A stretch of DNA of 46,591 nt from K189A clade bacterium (GCA_902565895.1 CACFGV010000015.1:1-46591); one strand, 5' to 3'; counted from the stretch's first letter, positions 17,547 to 26,302 are shown. The notes: a model not told the origin generated them from the sequence alone. Translations and numbers: made by a program.

Positions 17547-18170
17547 ATGATCGAGATCTACCACGTACCCGGTACCCGAGGAGTGAGAGCGATTTGGTTA
17601 TGCGCGGAGTTGAAGATCCCATATACCGTGATTGATGTAGATTTCAGCGCGAGCTACCGCAGCAGTCCAGAGTGGCGACGCATGAACCCGGTAGGTAAGG
17701 TCCCTGTTTTAGTCGACACCGACGCAGACAATCTAAAACTTTTTGAATCAGGGGCTATGGTCCAGTACCTGCTAGATCGTTACGGCCAAGGCTTGCTGCA
17801 ACCCGACCCCGGCACCCCGGAACACGCGCTGTATCTGCAGTGGAGTTGGTTTGCTGAGGCCACCTTTGCCCGACCCTTGGGCGAAATCGTGAATCACCTA
17901 CGCGAGTTTCCTGGCCAGCTTGCAAACGAAGCTGCCCTGGAGGAAATGCGCAATCGCGGCCGTCTGTGTTTAACAGCGCTAGAGCCCGAGCTTACCCAAC
18001 GTGACTATATCGTTGGCCGCCGTTTCAGCGCCGCTGACATCATGCTCGGCTACACCATCATGTTGGCAACGAAATACCTACCAGAGCCGTTGCCTCCTGC
18101 GGTGAATGAATATTGGCTACGGTTAAACACGCGTGCGGCCTACATAGAAGCGGTAAGCGGGACTACCTAA
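17547..18170 (+). CDS. Glutathione S-transferase family protein
   Basis: A 207-residue two-domain GST. The N-terminal thioredoxin-like domain includes IEIYHVPGTRGVRAIWL, MNPVGKVPVL and the glutathione-binding ESGAMVQYLLDRYG. The helical C-terminal domain has the conserved FSAADIMLGY. It acts in the cytoplasm in conjugation, isomerisation or peroxide removal. The ATG at 17547 is chosen because GGAG (17537-17540) lies 6 nt upstream, and another in-frame ATG is at 17535. An aminotransferase gene follows after 47 nt. It is divergent from the GMC oxidoreductase gene. Confidence 0.88.
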   Translation: MIEIYHVPGTRGVRAIWLCAELKIPYTVIDVDFSASYRSSPEWRRMNPVGKVPVLVDTDADNLKLFESGAMVQYLLDRYGQGLLQPDPGTPEHALYLQWSWFAEATFARPLGEIVNHLREFPGQLANEAALEEMRNRGRLCLTALEPELTQRDYIVGRRFSAADIMLGYTIMLATKYLPEPLPPAVNEYWLRLNTRAAYIEAVSGTT

Positions 18171-18217
18171 ACGGCGGCAACAGGTCTAAGATCCAAGACG
18201 CTATTGAGGACTCAGTA

Positions 18218-19537
18218 ATGTCAGGCGAAAACCTTTATTCAAGCAAGGCGCATTGGCTGCCCTTTACCGCGAACCGCCAGTTCCACACCGACCCTCGAGT
18301 CATCGTTGGCGCGCGGGATTGCCACTACATTAGCCACGACAACCGCGAAGTGTTCGACTCATTATCAGGACTGTGGTGTTGCGGCTACGGCCATAATCGT
18401 CAGGAGATTACCGATGCTGTAAGTCAACAACTGACAACCCTCGACTATGCTCCCGCTTTTCAGTACACCCATCCTAGCGCTACAACTTTAGCCGAACGGC
18501 TGCGTGAGCTGGCGCCAGGGGACTTAAATCATGTGCTCTTTACCAACTCTGGATCCGAGTGTGCTGACACTGCATTGAAGCTGGCTCGCGCGTATTGGCG
18601 TATTCAAGGCCAGCCTAGCAAGACCCGTTTTATCGGTCGCATAAAGGGTTACCACGGTGTGAACTTCGCAGGAACAAGTCTGGGTGGTATCGGTGCCAAT
18701 AGAAAACTGTTCGGACAACTTGGTGATGCCGATCATCTACCCCACACCTTGCAACCTGAATTCGCCTTTACCCGAGGGCAACCCGAACACGGCGAGGAAT
18801 TGGCTGATCATCTTGAACAACTGATTTTGTTACACGATGCCTCAAACATTGCAGCGGTCATCATTGAACCGGTATCCGGTTCAGCCGGTGTGATCGTGCC
18901 ACCCAAGAACTATTTACAACGCTTGCGCAAGATCTGCGATCAACACAACATACTGCTGATCTTTGATGAAGTAATCACTGGCTTTGCGCGTATGGGCGAT
19001 ACTTTTGCTGCCCAAACCTTTGGTGTTACACCCGATCTCATGAACATCGCCAAAGGCCTCACCAATGGTGCCATACCGATGGGTGCGGTGATCAGTTCAA
19101 GCAAGCTATACGACGCTTTCATGGAAGTAGAACAAGCCGAACACATGATCGAACTGCCCCATGGCTACACCTACTCCGCACATCCTGTCGCCTGTGCCGC
19201 AGCTCTTGCGGCATTAGATATCTTGCAAGACGACGGCATGGTTGCAAAATCTCGGGCTTTAGCACCGGTTTTAGAGGATTCGTTGCACAATTTGCAGGGC
19301 ACTAAACACATTACCGATATCCGTAACTTCGGTCTCGCCGGCGCCCTACAGTTGGCCCCCCGCGACGGCGACCCAGTGGTTCGTCCCTTTGAAGTGGGCA
19401 TTCGCTGCTGGGAGCAAGGCGTATACGTTCGTTGGGGAGGCGACACACTGCAATTTGCACCGCCCTTTATTGCCCAACCGGAGCAAATCCACGTCATGGC
19501 CGACACCGTGGCTGAGGCCATCGCACAAACTCCTTAA
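18218..19537 (+). CDS. Beta-alanine:pyruvate-type omega-aminotransferase (class III)
   Basis: A 439-residue PLP enzyme. HWLPFTANRQF near the N-terminus and FTRGQPEHGEELADHLEQL are signatures of the beta-alanine/omega-amino acid:pyruvate aminotransferases. PLP ligands are Lys279 in NIAKGLTNG, Asp250 in IFDEVITGFARMG, and the phosphate-cup SGSE at 111-114. It moves an amino group from an omega-amino acid or amine to pyruvate, giving an aldehyde such as malonate semialdehyde. The ATG at 18218 has TTGAGGA 7 nt upstream. Malonate semialdehyde is chemically close to the malonate carried by MadLM elsewhere in the window, but no direct link is shown. Confidence 0.9.
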   Translation: MSGENLYSSKAHWLPFTANRQFHTDPRVIVGARDCHYISHDNREVFDSLSGLWCCGYGHNRQEITDAVSQQLTTLDYAPAFQYTHPSATTLAERLRELAPGDLNHVLFTNSGSECADTALKLARAYWRIQGQPSKTRFIGRIKGYHGVNFAGTSLGGIGANRKLFGQLGDADHLPHTLQPEFAFTRGQPEHGEELADHLEQLILLHDASNIAAVIIEPVSGSAGVIVPPKNYLQRLRKICDQHNILLIFDEVITGFARMGDTFAAQTFGVTPDLMNIAKGLTNGAIPMGAVISSSKLYDAFMEVEQAEHMIELPHGYTYSAHPVACAAALAALDILQDDGMVAKSRALAPVLEDSLHNLQGTKHITDIRNFGLAGALQLAPRDGDPVVRPFEVGIRCWEQGVYVRWGGDTLQFAPPFIAQPEQIHVMADTVAEAIAQTP

Positions 19538-19638
19538 TGCGACCCGGCGACAACACGTGTAGATTCCTCAACAAGCTAAACCCTATTTTTCAACCAGAAC
19601 GCGTTAACAAACACCAAACCCATACTAGAGGTGATCTT

Positions 19639-20583
19639 ATGAATAAGTCCGTAACCTTCCTGCTGACCAGCCTCCTGATGGTGCTGGGCTTGTCCGCTTG
19701 TGACAGCAGCACCCAAACAAGCAGCGCCGAATCGAGTACTGGTGCGCCTGAGCAGTCGATGACTGATCAGGCAGAAACAGCAAGCACCGAGGCTGCCATG
19801 CCAGCTACATTGGCTGACATTCTTGCGGCCCAGCCCGATGACGTTGTTGCGCGCTATACCTACCGCAACCCAGAGCAAACACTAAACTTTTTTGGTATTG
19901 AACCTGGCATGACCGTCGTTGAAGCCTTACCCGGTGGCGGATGGTACAGCAAACTTTTGCTCCCATACCTCGGTAGCGACGGTGAACTCATTGGCGCGAA
20001 CTATCCCGTGAGCATGTACGAACTGTTTGGTTGGAGTGAGGAGCGATTGGCTAAGGCCGCCTCTTGGACAACCGATTGGCCCATCACCGCTAAAGGCTGG
20101 GTCGAAGGTGACACAGCAAACGTTTCTGCCTTTGTGCTGGGCGACCTGGCCGAGGAGCAAAAAGGCACGGCAGATGCGGTCCTACTGATTCGCGCACTGC
20201 ACAACCTGGCACGATTTGAGGCAGACCACGGTCATTTAAGCGCAGCTTTAGGTAACGTTTTTGACGTCCTCAAACCAGGCGGCATTGTGGGTGTCGTTCA
20301 ACACGCCGCACCAGACAGTGCCGACGACGCTTGGGCGAATGGCTCCAGAGGTTACCTGAAGCAAGCCTTTGTCATAGAGCAAATGCAAGCGGCAGGTTTT
20401 GAATACGTAAGCGCCAGCGACATTAACGCCAACCCGCAAGATTTACCTGGCGCCGAAGACTCAGTCTGGCGACTACCTCCCACTTTGGCAGGCAGTAAGG
20501 ACGATGCAGAGCGAGCTGCTGCCATGCAAGCGATTGGCGAGTCCAACCGAATGACCCTTAAGTTCATGAAACCAACCGCCTAA
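19639..20583 (+). CDS. Lipoprotein of the predicted class I methyltransferase family
   Basis: A 314-residue protein. Residues 1-21 form a lipoprotein signal ending in LGLSAC, with Cys21 the lipidation site. A Ser/Thr/Glu-rich linker follows. The body has ILAAQPDDVVARYTYRNPEQ, GMTVVEALPGGGWYSKLLLP (a motif-I-like segment) and AVLLIRALHNLARF, matching the periplasmic 'predicted methyltransferase' family (COG4798). Whether it binds S-adenosylmethionine in the periplasm is doubtful, since SAM is not known to be available there. The ATG at 19639 has AGAGGTGA upstream. A strong hairpin follows the stop. Confidence 0.82.
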   Translation: MNKSVTFLLTSLLMVLGLSACDSSTQTSSAESSTGAPEQSMTDQAETASTEAAMPATLADILAAQPDDVVARYTYRNPEQTLNFFGIEPGMTVVEALPGGGWYSKLLLPYLGSDGELIGANYPVSMYELFGWSEERLAKAASWTTDWPITAKGWVEGDTANVSAFVLGDLAEEQKGTADAVLLIRALHNLARFEADHGHLSAALGNVFDVLKPGGIVGVVQHAAPDSADDAWANGSRGYLKQAFVIEQMQAAGFEYVSASDINANPQDLPGAEDSVWRLPPTLAGSKDDAERAAAMQAIGESNRMTLKFMKPTA

Positions 20584-20595
20584 CTTTGACGGTGC

Positions 20596-20622
20596 AACAG
20601 GAGCAGTACGTCTGCTCCTGTT
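20596..20622 (+). terminator. Hairpin terminator after the methyltransferase-like lipoprotein
   Basis: AACAGGAGCAG (20596-20606) and its perfect complement CTGCTCCTGTT (20612-20622) form an 11-bp stem with a 5-nt loop, 13 nt after the stop at 20583. A T-rich stretch (GTTGATTTTATTT) follows after a few bases. It should separate the lipoprotein gene from modB. Confidence 0.75.
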
Positions 20623-20668
20623 CGCTGTTGATTTTATTTAAGCAACCTTCTCACTTTCGCTACCGTGA

Positions 20669-21355
20669 TTGCGACGTACCAAATTGACTGAGATCAATGC
20701 CGTCTGGCTCACCCTGCAATTGGCAGGCACAACAACTGCGCTGCTGCTTTTAGTCGGTACCCCACTGGCCTGGTGGTTAGCCCACAGCAAAAGCCGGTTA
20801 CGGCCATTAATCGAGGCCATCACCGCCATGCCGCTGGTAATGCCACCCACCGTGATCGGTTTTTATTTATTGTTATTGTTCAGCCCGGACGGCGTCTTGG
20901 GTGAATTCTGGTTCACTTTGAGCGGTTCAACGCTGGCTTTTTCATTCTCAGGCTTAGTCATAGCCTCGATGCTCTATTCGTTGCCATTCATGGTTCAGCC
21001 TCTGGTTAACGCCTTTGCCAGCATTGATATTCGCTTACGCGAGGCCGCGGCCAGCTTGGGCGCTAAACCCGCCGACATATTCCGCAACCTGGTGCTACCT
21101 CTGAGCAAGCGTGGGTTTATTAGCGCGTGTGTACTGACCTTTGCCCATACCATCGGAGAATTCGGCATTGTATTGATGGTCGGTGGCAATATCCCAGGTG
21201 AGACCCGGGTCATATCCATCGCCATTTACGAACAAGTAGAGACTCTGAACTACGCCGAAGCCCATATTTTGTCTGGTGGTTTGATTGCACTGTCATTCAT
21301 CGCGTTGTCCACGGTCTACTTAAGCAACGGCCGATCTGTACTGCGACTGAACTGA
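20669..21355 (+). CDS. modB: Molybdate ABC transporter permease
   Basis: A 228-residue inner-membrane permease with about five transmembrane helices. TPLAWWLAHSKSRLRP, AMPLVMPPTVIGFYLLLLFS, the EAAASLGAKPADIFRNLVLP loop (the EAA motif contacting the ATPase) and FAHTIGEFGIVLMVGGNIPG are diagnostic of ModB. It brings in molybdate for Mo-cofactor enzymes. The start is uncertain: TTG at 20669 or TTG at 20684, with no clear ribosome site. The binding protein gene modA, which normally precedes modB, is absent; a hairpin terminator and an unrelated lipoprotein gene lie upstream. The stop overlaps the modC start (TGATG). Confidence 0.93.
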   Translation: MRRTKLTEINAVWLTLQLAGTTTALLLLVGTPLAWWLAHSKSRLRPLIEAITAMPLVMPPTVIGFYLLLLFSPDGVLGEFWFTLSGSTLAFSFSGLVIASMLYSLPFMVQPLVNAFASIDIRLREAAASLGAKPADIFRNLVLPLSKRGFISACVLTFAHTIGEFGIVLMVGGNIPGETRVISIAIYEQVETLNYAEAHILSGGLIALSFIALSTVYLSNGRSVLRLN

Positions 21356-22056
21356 TGCTGGAAGCGACTCTAAACCACCGCATTGGCGACTTTACCTTAG
21401 CGGTAAATCTGCGATTGCAGAGCTCAGGGGTTTGCGCGATCTTCGGCCCGAGTGGTTGCGGAAAGACCACGCTGCTAAAAGCCCTTGCAGGCCTGCTGCG
21501 AACTCAAGGACACGTTAAGTTCAACGGTCAATGTTGGCAGGATCCAAATACCCACGTGCCGGCATACGAACGCGCGGCAGGATTTGTATTCCAAGACAAT
21601 CGACTGTTTCCCCATTTGGATGTTGCCGGCAACCTAGACTTTGCTCGCCAAAGAGCAGCAAAGGGCCGCATTGAATACCAAGAGGTAGTCGATACCTTGG
21701 GGGTCCAATCGCTGCTATCCCGAGGGATCACCGGCCTGTCGGGCGGCGAGGCTAAGCGCGTGGCTATTGCCCGCGCACTAGTGAGTCAGCCAAAGATCTT
21801 ACTTATGGACGAACCGTTGAGTGGTTTGGACCACGCCAGCAAACACGACATTCTTGGCTATCTGCGCCGCTTAAACCAACACTTTGCACTGCCGACACTG
21901 TACGTCAGTCACGATATTGAAGAGGTCGCGCGACTGTGCGATCGCATGGTTATGATGCGCAGTGGTCAGGTGGTCGACATGGGCCCCACGGCTGAGATCA
22001 TTCAAAAGCTGAATCAAACTTCGGACCAGACCGCGCATCCTGGGGGGGGGCCGTAA
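21355..22056 (+). CDS. modC: Molybdate ABC transporter ATPase, N-terminal part (frameshifted)
   Basis: A 233-residue ATP-binding domain with Walker A GPSGCGKTT, signature LSGGEAKRVAIARAL, Walker B ILLMDEPLSGLD and the H-loop SHD. The order and sequence match ModC. The frame ends early after PGGGP at TAA (22054-22056), just downstream of nine consecutive G residues. The missing regulatory (TOBE) domain of ModC is encoded immediately afterwards in the -1 frame. One extra G, loss of two, or a -1 slip would give PGGGAVIHAKV and a normal ~350-residue ModC. It could be a sequencing error, a mutation or true slippage. Confidence 0.93.
   Translation: MLEATLNHRIGDFTLAVNLRLQSSGVCAIFGPSGCGKTTLLKALAGLLRTQGHVKFNGQCWQDPNTHVPAYERAAGFVFQDNRLFPHLDVAGNLDFARQRAAKGRIEYQEVVDTLGVQSLLSRGITGLSGGEAKRVAIARALVSQPKILLMDEPLSGLDHASKHDILGYLRRLNQHFALPTLYVSHDIEEVARLCDRMVMMRSGQVVDMGPTAEIIQKLNQTSDQTAHPGGGP
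22042..22050 (+). repeat. Nine-G homopolymer at the modC frameshift
   Basis: A run of nine G lies at the junction between the ATPase domain and the TOBE domain of modC. The two parts are in frames that differ by -1 across this run. Such tracts are prone both to sequencing miscounts and to real polymerase slippage. Confidence 0.95.
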
Positions 22057-22067
22057 TTCACGCCAAA

Positions 22068-22415
22068 GTGAGCGCCCATCGCGCCGATTTTTCGCTCACC
22101 GAACTCGATCTAGCCGGCCATAAGCTGTTCGCACCAATAAGGAGCGATCTATCGATCGGTGAGACCATGCAGTTGTTCTTACCCGCGCGGGACGTTGCGT
22201 TAGCCACGCAAAAACCTGAAGGCTTGAGCATACGCAATACTGTTCCTGGCATCGTAGATACACTGCATGCAGATGCAAATGACCGTATTAGAGTGGCGAT
22301 CAAGGTGGCCGACCAGATGTTGTTTGCGCAAATCACGCGACAGGCCAGCGAGGCGCTGGCACTAAAACCTGGCCTACCGGTATTTGCGCTGGTTAAGAGT
22401 GTGGCGTTAGATTGA
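22068..22415 (+). pseudogene. modC: ModC C-terminal TOBE (molybdate-binding) domain fragment
   Basis: A 115-residue frame opening with GTG (22068), but homologous sequence is already readable from about 22050 as AVIHAKVSAHRADFSLTELD. FAPIRSDLSIGETMQLFLPARDVALA and SIRNTVPGIVDTLHADANDR are typical of the TOBE/Mop domain that binds molybdate or regulates ModC. It should be part of one protein with the ATPase domain. No ribosome site is seen for separate translation from 22068. It ends 9 nt before the stop of the convergent carotenoid oxygenase. Confidence 0.85.
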
Positions 22416-22424
22416 CGAACTCGG

Positions 22425-23834
22425 TTAATACGCGTTACGCCAGTTGCCGTGAAAGCCAAAGGGAATCCTATGGTCCAGGTAAGCGTTAGCGAGAGGACCC
22501 GAGCTAACATTCTGAGCGTCTAGGACAATAAGGTGACTGGCCTGCCGATTCGCATCATAAACATAAGCTAGAACATAGCCCTCGCCTTCAGCGGCGGCTT
22601 CAGATTTTGGTACGAAAATCGGTTCACTCACCGCGCAACCAGGGCCAACGTCGAATACTTCGATTTCACCCGATTGATGATCTATCCGGGCCACCTGATT
22701 GAAACCACCGACTTTGGCGTCAGGTTTGGAATCCGCCGCGAAATAACCATACCGATAACTCAACCCCGTTCGACGCTCATCCAATCTCGGGAACTCGCAG
22801 ACTATGTCATGGAGTCGCTCGTGACGATAATCGTCGGTTGCACCGCTCATGTCGAACGTCCAACGAACTAGCCTGGCCAGCGCTTGTTTCGGATCACCGG
22901 GGCTACCATCAACCATCGGGAAAAGTGGCGCTTGGGGGTATTCACAGACGTCGCAAATGATTTTTGCGCCGTCGTTGTGTGCATTCATAGGGTGGAATAC
23001 GTAGCTGGGATCACCGACAAACCAGCGCATGTCTGCAACACCGCCGTTGCGGGGCATGATGCCTATATGTGTGCCTTTCTCGGGCTCCCATGCATACACT
23101 GGGCCGCCAGCAAACGCCCTGTCCATAGACCCGGTCAACGGCATGATCGGAAACAGCACGTAGTCCTTGGTTACCATAAAGTCATGGACCATGGCGGCGT
23201 AAGGAGCTTTAAATCCTTCACTGCTGGTCAGAACACCGTCACGATTCACCACGTTGAATGTCATCTGCGACGAAATACCGCCATCAGCGTTGTATCCAAA
23301 GAACAACATTTCACCCGTCTCGTGGTCAATTTTCGGATGCGCTGTCATTGGTCCCTGTAACTTACCTGCGTAGTCGTGAGTTCCACGGGACTCAAGCGAA
23401 ATCGGATCCAATTCAAAAGGCGCATGCCCCTCTTCCAAGGCCAATAGCTTACCGCCGTGCCAAATAATGTTTGTATTGGCCACTCCATCCGTCTTTAGCC
23501 CGGCAACACTTGGATCCTGCTCCATTGGATTAAAAATGCTGAACAATGCCCGACCGGCCTCTCGTTCGAGTAACCACTGCTGGGTTTGCACCCAGCGATT
23601 GCGGTAACTCACACGACCATCTTCAATATGAAAGGCATGCACCATGCCGTCGCCAGCAAACCAATGATAAAAGCCGCGGGGCGCAAATTGCGGGTTTGGG
23701 CCGTTGCGATAAAAGCTGCCATTAAGATCAAGAGGCAGTTCACCCACGACCACGACATCGCGGACATCGCACTCCATTTGAATGGGCGCAAAGCCACCTG
23801 TTAAGTTCGGATGCTTAGGAAAGGGTTGGGCCAT
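22425..23834 (-). CDS. Carotenoid cleavage oxygenase family protein
   Basis: A 469-residue seven-bladed propeller enzyme of the retinal-pigment-epithelium/carotenoid oxygenase family. It uses Fe(II) to split a carbon-carbon double bond in carotenoids, apocarotenoids or stilbenes such as lignostilbene. The four iron-binding histidines are visible: His166 (MTAHPKID), His217 (MVHDFMV), His281 (YVFHPMNAHND) and His462 near the C-terminus (FGFHGNW). FYRNGPNPQF and WFAGDGMVHAF at the N-terminus are family hallmarks. There is no signal peptide, so it is cytoplasmic. It stands alone between modC (convergent) and xth. Confidence 0.93.
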   Translation of the reverse strand: MAQPFPKHPNLTGGFAPIQMECDVRDVVVVGELPLDLNGSFYRNGPNPQFAPRGFYHWFAGDGMVHAFHIEDGRVSYRNRWVQTQQWLLEREAGRALFSIFNPMEQDPSVAGLKTDGVANTNIIWHGGKLLALEEGHAPFELDPISLESRGTHDYAGKLQGPMTAHPKIDHETGEMLFFGYNADGGISSQMTFNVVNRDGVLTSSEGFKAPYAAMVHDFMVTKDYVLFPIMPLTGSMDRAFAGGPVYAWEPEKGTHIGIMPRNGGVADMRWFVGDPSYVFHPMNAHNDGAKIICDVCEYPQAPLFPMVDGSPGDPKQALARLVRWTFDMSGATDDYRHERLHDIVCEFPRLDERRTGLSYRYGYFAADSKPDAKVGGFNQVARIDHQSGEIEVFDVGPGCAVSEPIFVPKSEAAAEGEGYVLAYVYDANRQASHLIVLDAQNVSSGPLANAYLDHRIPFGFHGNWRNAY

Positions 23835-23908
23835 GATGCGGCTCCTCGATTTAGATCACTACAGGCCGGTATAGATTAGGATGGTTTACTGGCCGCTTAA
23901 CGGCAAGC

Positions 23909-24679
23909 TCACAACAAGTCTACGCCCACCGGGCAATGATCTGAACCCATAATCTTCGGCCAAATAAAGGCATTTTTGACTCTATGGTTAGCGGTCTTCG
24001 AAGCAAACACATAGTCGATACGCCAACCCACATTGTCCTTGCGCGCACCCCCGAACTGCCGCCACCAAGTGTAGTGATCTGGCTCGTCTGGGTGCTTATG
24101 ACGAAACGTATCAACCCACCCAGCTTGCTCCCAGCAGCTGAGTTCGTCCCTTTCTTCTGGTAAGAAACCACTTGCTTTCAAATTAGATTTTGGTCGCGCG
24201 ATGTCTATCGTATGGTGTGCCGTATTGTAGTCACCCGTTACAAACACAGGGCCAACCTTGCGCTGCAATTGGATCCGCTCAAACACCGCGCGGTAAAAAT
24301 CCATTTTGTAGGGGACTCGACTATTATCTCGATCCTTACCACTGCCTTTAGGAAAGTACACACTGGCGACGGACAAGCGCCCAAACTGAGCCAACAAAAA
24401 CCGTCCTTCATCATCAAAGCGCGCCTCGCCAAGGCTGGTCTCTACTCGGGTCGGTTGAACTCGGCTGTAAATCGCCACGCCACTGTATCCCGGCCGTTTA
24501 GCAGGAGAAAACACAGTGTGCCAGCCTCTGGGGTTGAGCACGTTGTCAGGTAGTTGTTCGGGAAACGCCCGCACCTCTTGCAACGCCATGATGTCAATCT
24601 TTTGCCGTTGCAAGACCTGTAAAAAACCTTTCTTTGCGCATGCACGCAGACCGTTTACATTCCAGCTAACTATTCTCAT
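23909..24679 (-). CDS. xth: Exodeoxyribonuclease III (ExoA/Xth family)
   Basis: A 256-residue AP endonuclease/3'-5' exonuclease for base-excision repair. MRIVSWNVNGLRACAKKGF opens the metal-binding fold, ALQEVRAF holds the metal-ligand Glu, VTGDYNTAHHTIDIARPK the Asp-x-Asn pair, and MGSDHCPVGVDL the catalytic C-terminal Asp-His. The ATG at 24679 is chosen since homologues begin with MRI; an upstream in-frame start at 24694 would add five residues. It is a housekeeping gene downstream of a metallopeptidase gene on the same strand, with a 119-nt gap. Confidence 0.95.
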   Translation of the reverse strand: MRIVSWNVNGLRACAKKGFLQVLQRQKIDIMALQEVRAFPEQLPDNVLNPRGWHTVFSPAKRPGYSGVAIYSRVQPTRVETSLGEARFDDEGRFLLAQFGRLSVASVYFPKGSGKDRDNSRVPYKMDFYRAVFERIQLQRKVGPVFVTGDYNTAHHTIDIARPKSNLKASGFLPEERDELSCWEQAGWVDTFRHKHPDEPDHYTWWRQFGGARKDNVGWRIDYVFASKTANHRVKNAFIWPKIMGSDHCPVGVDLL

Positions 24680-24798
24680 CCGAGCCTTCACCACTTGCTA
24701 CGAATCATCGACAAAACCTAGTGTAACTCTTTGAGCACATGCCGAGTTCCCCGATAGACGGTAGGTTTTTCTCTACAGCCGGTAGTACTAACCTTGGA

Positions 24799-25476
24799 TT
24801 AGCGCCGCAATAGTACTGCCCAACGCGCTAGATTCAGCACATCAGCCAAAGCCGCGGCGACGTAGGTAAACGCTGCTGCTCTGAGAATTCTGGCAACCGG
24901 TGCCTGTTGAGCTTTGGGTAAATAATTCCCGGTGCTTAAAATGGGCAACGCCTTGCCGAAACTTGCATCCCATTCCAGCGGCAGAGTCACCAGGTGTAAT
25001 AGCATGCGCCCGAGCAAACCCACCAACCCCAGACCCACCATCAATGAAAAGGGCACCGGGTGGCGCGTGACCAGACCGATGATCGGAGCCACCCAAATCG
25101 CTGCTGCACTGATTCGTGCAAGGCGGTCTGCTACGGTGACCAGCGCCGTTCGCGCACTCATGCGTTTATCACCCTGGTGATGCTGCACCGCATGTCCCAC
25201 TTCATGTGCAGCTATCGCTACCGCAGTCAACGACCTACCGGTAAAGTTCTGCTCACTAAGACGAACCTTGCGGTCTGTGGGGTCATAGTGATCGCCGATC
25301 TCCGTCACTTCCACCTCGACGCCAGTCAAGTCCAGCTTTTTAACCAAATGCTTGGCCAATTCGCCCCCAGTCCCAGGCATTCCATCCATGTCTTGGGCGT
25401 AGCGGTTCATTACCCAGCGCACCCAAAGATTCGGGCCAAAAACCAGTGCGAGCAGCAGTACTAGAAGCCAAATCAA
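24799..25476 (-). CDS. YugP-like membrane zinc metallopeptidase
   Basis: A 225-residue membrane protein with a hydrophobic N-terminal helix, a HEVGH zinc site (His91, Glu92, His95) in IAAHEVGHAVQHHQGDK, and two or three further hydrophobic segments. This matches the YugP/neutral zinc metallopeptidase family, probably involved in membrane protein turnover, with no defined substrates. The likely start is TTG at 25476, since the first hydrophobic helix begins immediately. It lies 34 nt downstream of the aldolase gene on the same strand. Confidence 0.88.
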   Translation of the reverse strand: MIWLLVLLLALVFGPNLWVRWVMNRYAQDMDGMPGTGGELAKHLVKKLDLTGVEVEVTEIGDHYDPTDRKVRLSEQNFTGRSLTAVAIAAHEVGHAVQHHQGDKRMSARTALVTVADRLARISAAAIWVAPIIGLVTRHPVPFSLMVGLGLVGLLGRMLLHLVTLPLEWDASFGKALPILSTGNYLPKAQQAPVARILRAAAFTYVAAALADVLNLARWAVLLRR

Positions 25477-25510
25477 TTGGTGATGCCCTTAGGACTTAGA
25501 GTGCAGCGTT

Positions 25511-26302
25511 TCAATAACCGGTACTTTCCCGCTGCTTTTCTTGAGTACCGCGAGCCTCTGCGAGCTCTTTGGCCGCAGCTTTCATCATATGCCCCGAATC
25601 ACTGCCCATAGCAATGAAGTTACAGCCCAGTTCTAAATACTTTTGTGTGTATTCTATACCTCCGGTATGGATACCCACCGCGACACGGTGTTTTTTGCAC
25701 AAAGCAATGAGCCGTTTAACCTCCTCTAGGTGCTCCGGTTGTGGCTGATCGCCCATGGCCGGTAGCCCCATAGACAGAGCTAGATCCGCAGGACCGATGT
25801 AAATTCCGTCGAGCCCAGGTGTGGTGATGATCTCCTCAGCTTTTTCGCGACCCTCGGCTGTTTCGATCATGGCAACGCAGGCCAAATGGGTATTAGCCTC
25901 TTTGGCATACCCGCGACCACCGTACAACGCACCACGAATGGGACCAAAGGAACGATAGCCGTCGGGTGGATAGCGACAGGCCATAACTGCCTGTTCCGTT
26001 TCCTCACGGTTATTGACCATGGGCACAATAACGCCGTAGGCACCGGCATCCAGCGCCTTCATAATTTCGTAGGGTTCATTCCAAGGAACGCGGACCAGTG
26101 GGGTCGCTTGTGACGTGGAGATTGCGGGCAACATGGTGGCTAAATCGGCGTGGTCAATCAGACCATGTTGCAAATCTACACACACCCAGTCAAAACCCAA
26201 ATTAGCGATGGCTTCCGCAGAATAAGCATTGGCTAGGCTCAGCCAACAGCCAATGGTTTGTTCATCCGCACGCCAAGCGCTCAGCGCCTTGTTCTCCCTC
26301 AT
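25511..26302 (-). CDS. HpcH/HpaI-type aldolase
   Basis: A 263-residue class II pyruvate aldolase of the HpcH/HpaI family. GFDWVCVDLQHGLIDHADL, TPLVRVPWNEPYEIMKALDA, MIETAEGREKAEEI and GIYIGPADLALSMG contain the conserved metal ligands (Glu, Asp) and the Arg and His of the active site. Such enzymes cleave 2-keto-4-hydroxy acids to pyruvate plus an aldehyde, often late in aromatic or sugar-acid breakdown. The ATG at 26302 has AAGGA nearby and is preferred over an in-frame start at 26326. It is divergent from the small gene at 26409. Confidence 0.92.
   Translation of the reverse strand: MRENKALSAWRADEQTIGCWLSLANAYSAEAIANLGFDWVCVDLQHGLIDHADLATMLPAISTSQATPLVRVPWNEPYEIMKALDAGAYGVIVPMVNNREETEQAVMACRYPPDGYRSFGPIRGALYGGRGYAKEANTHLACVAMIETAEGREKAEEIITTPGLDGIYIGPADLALSMGLPAMGDQPQPEHLEEVKRLIALCKKHRVAVGIHTGGIEYTQKYLELGCNFIAMGSDSGHMMKAAAKELAEARGTQEKQRESTGY

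Noticed and set aside
5655-23861. The 12-mer TTTAGATCACTA occurs near the BVMO start (5655) and near the carotenoid oxygenase start (23850)
   Set aside because: Only two copies, in opposite orientation relative to the genes; chance cannot be excluded, so no shared operator is called.
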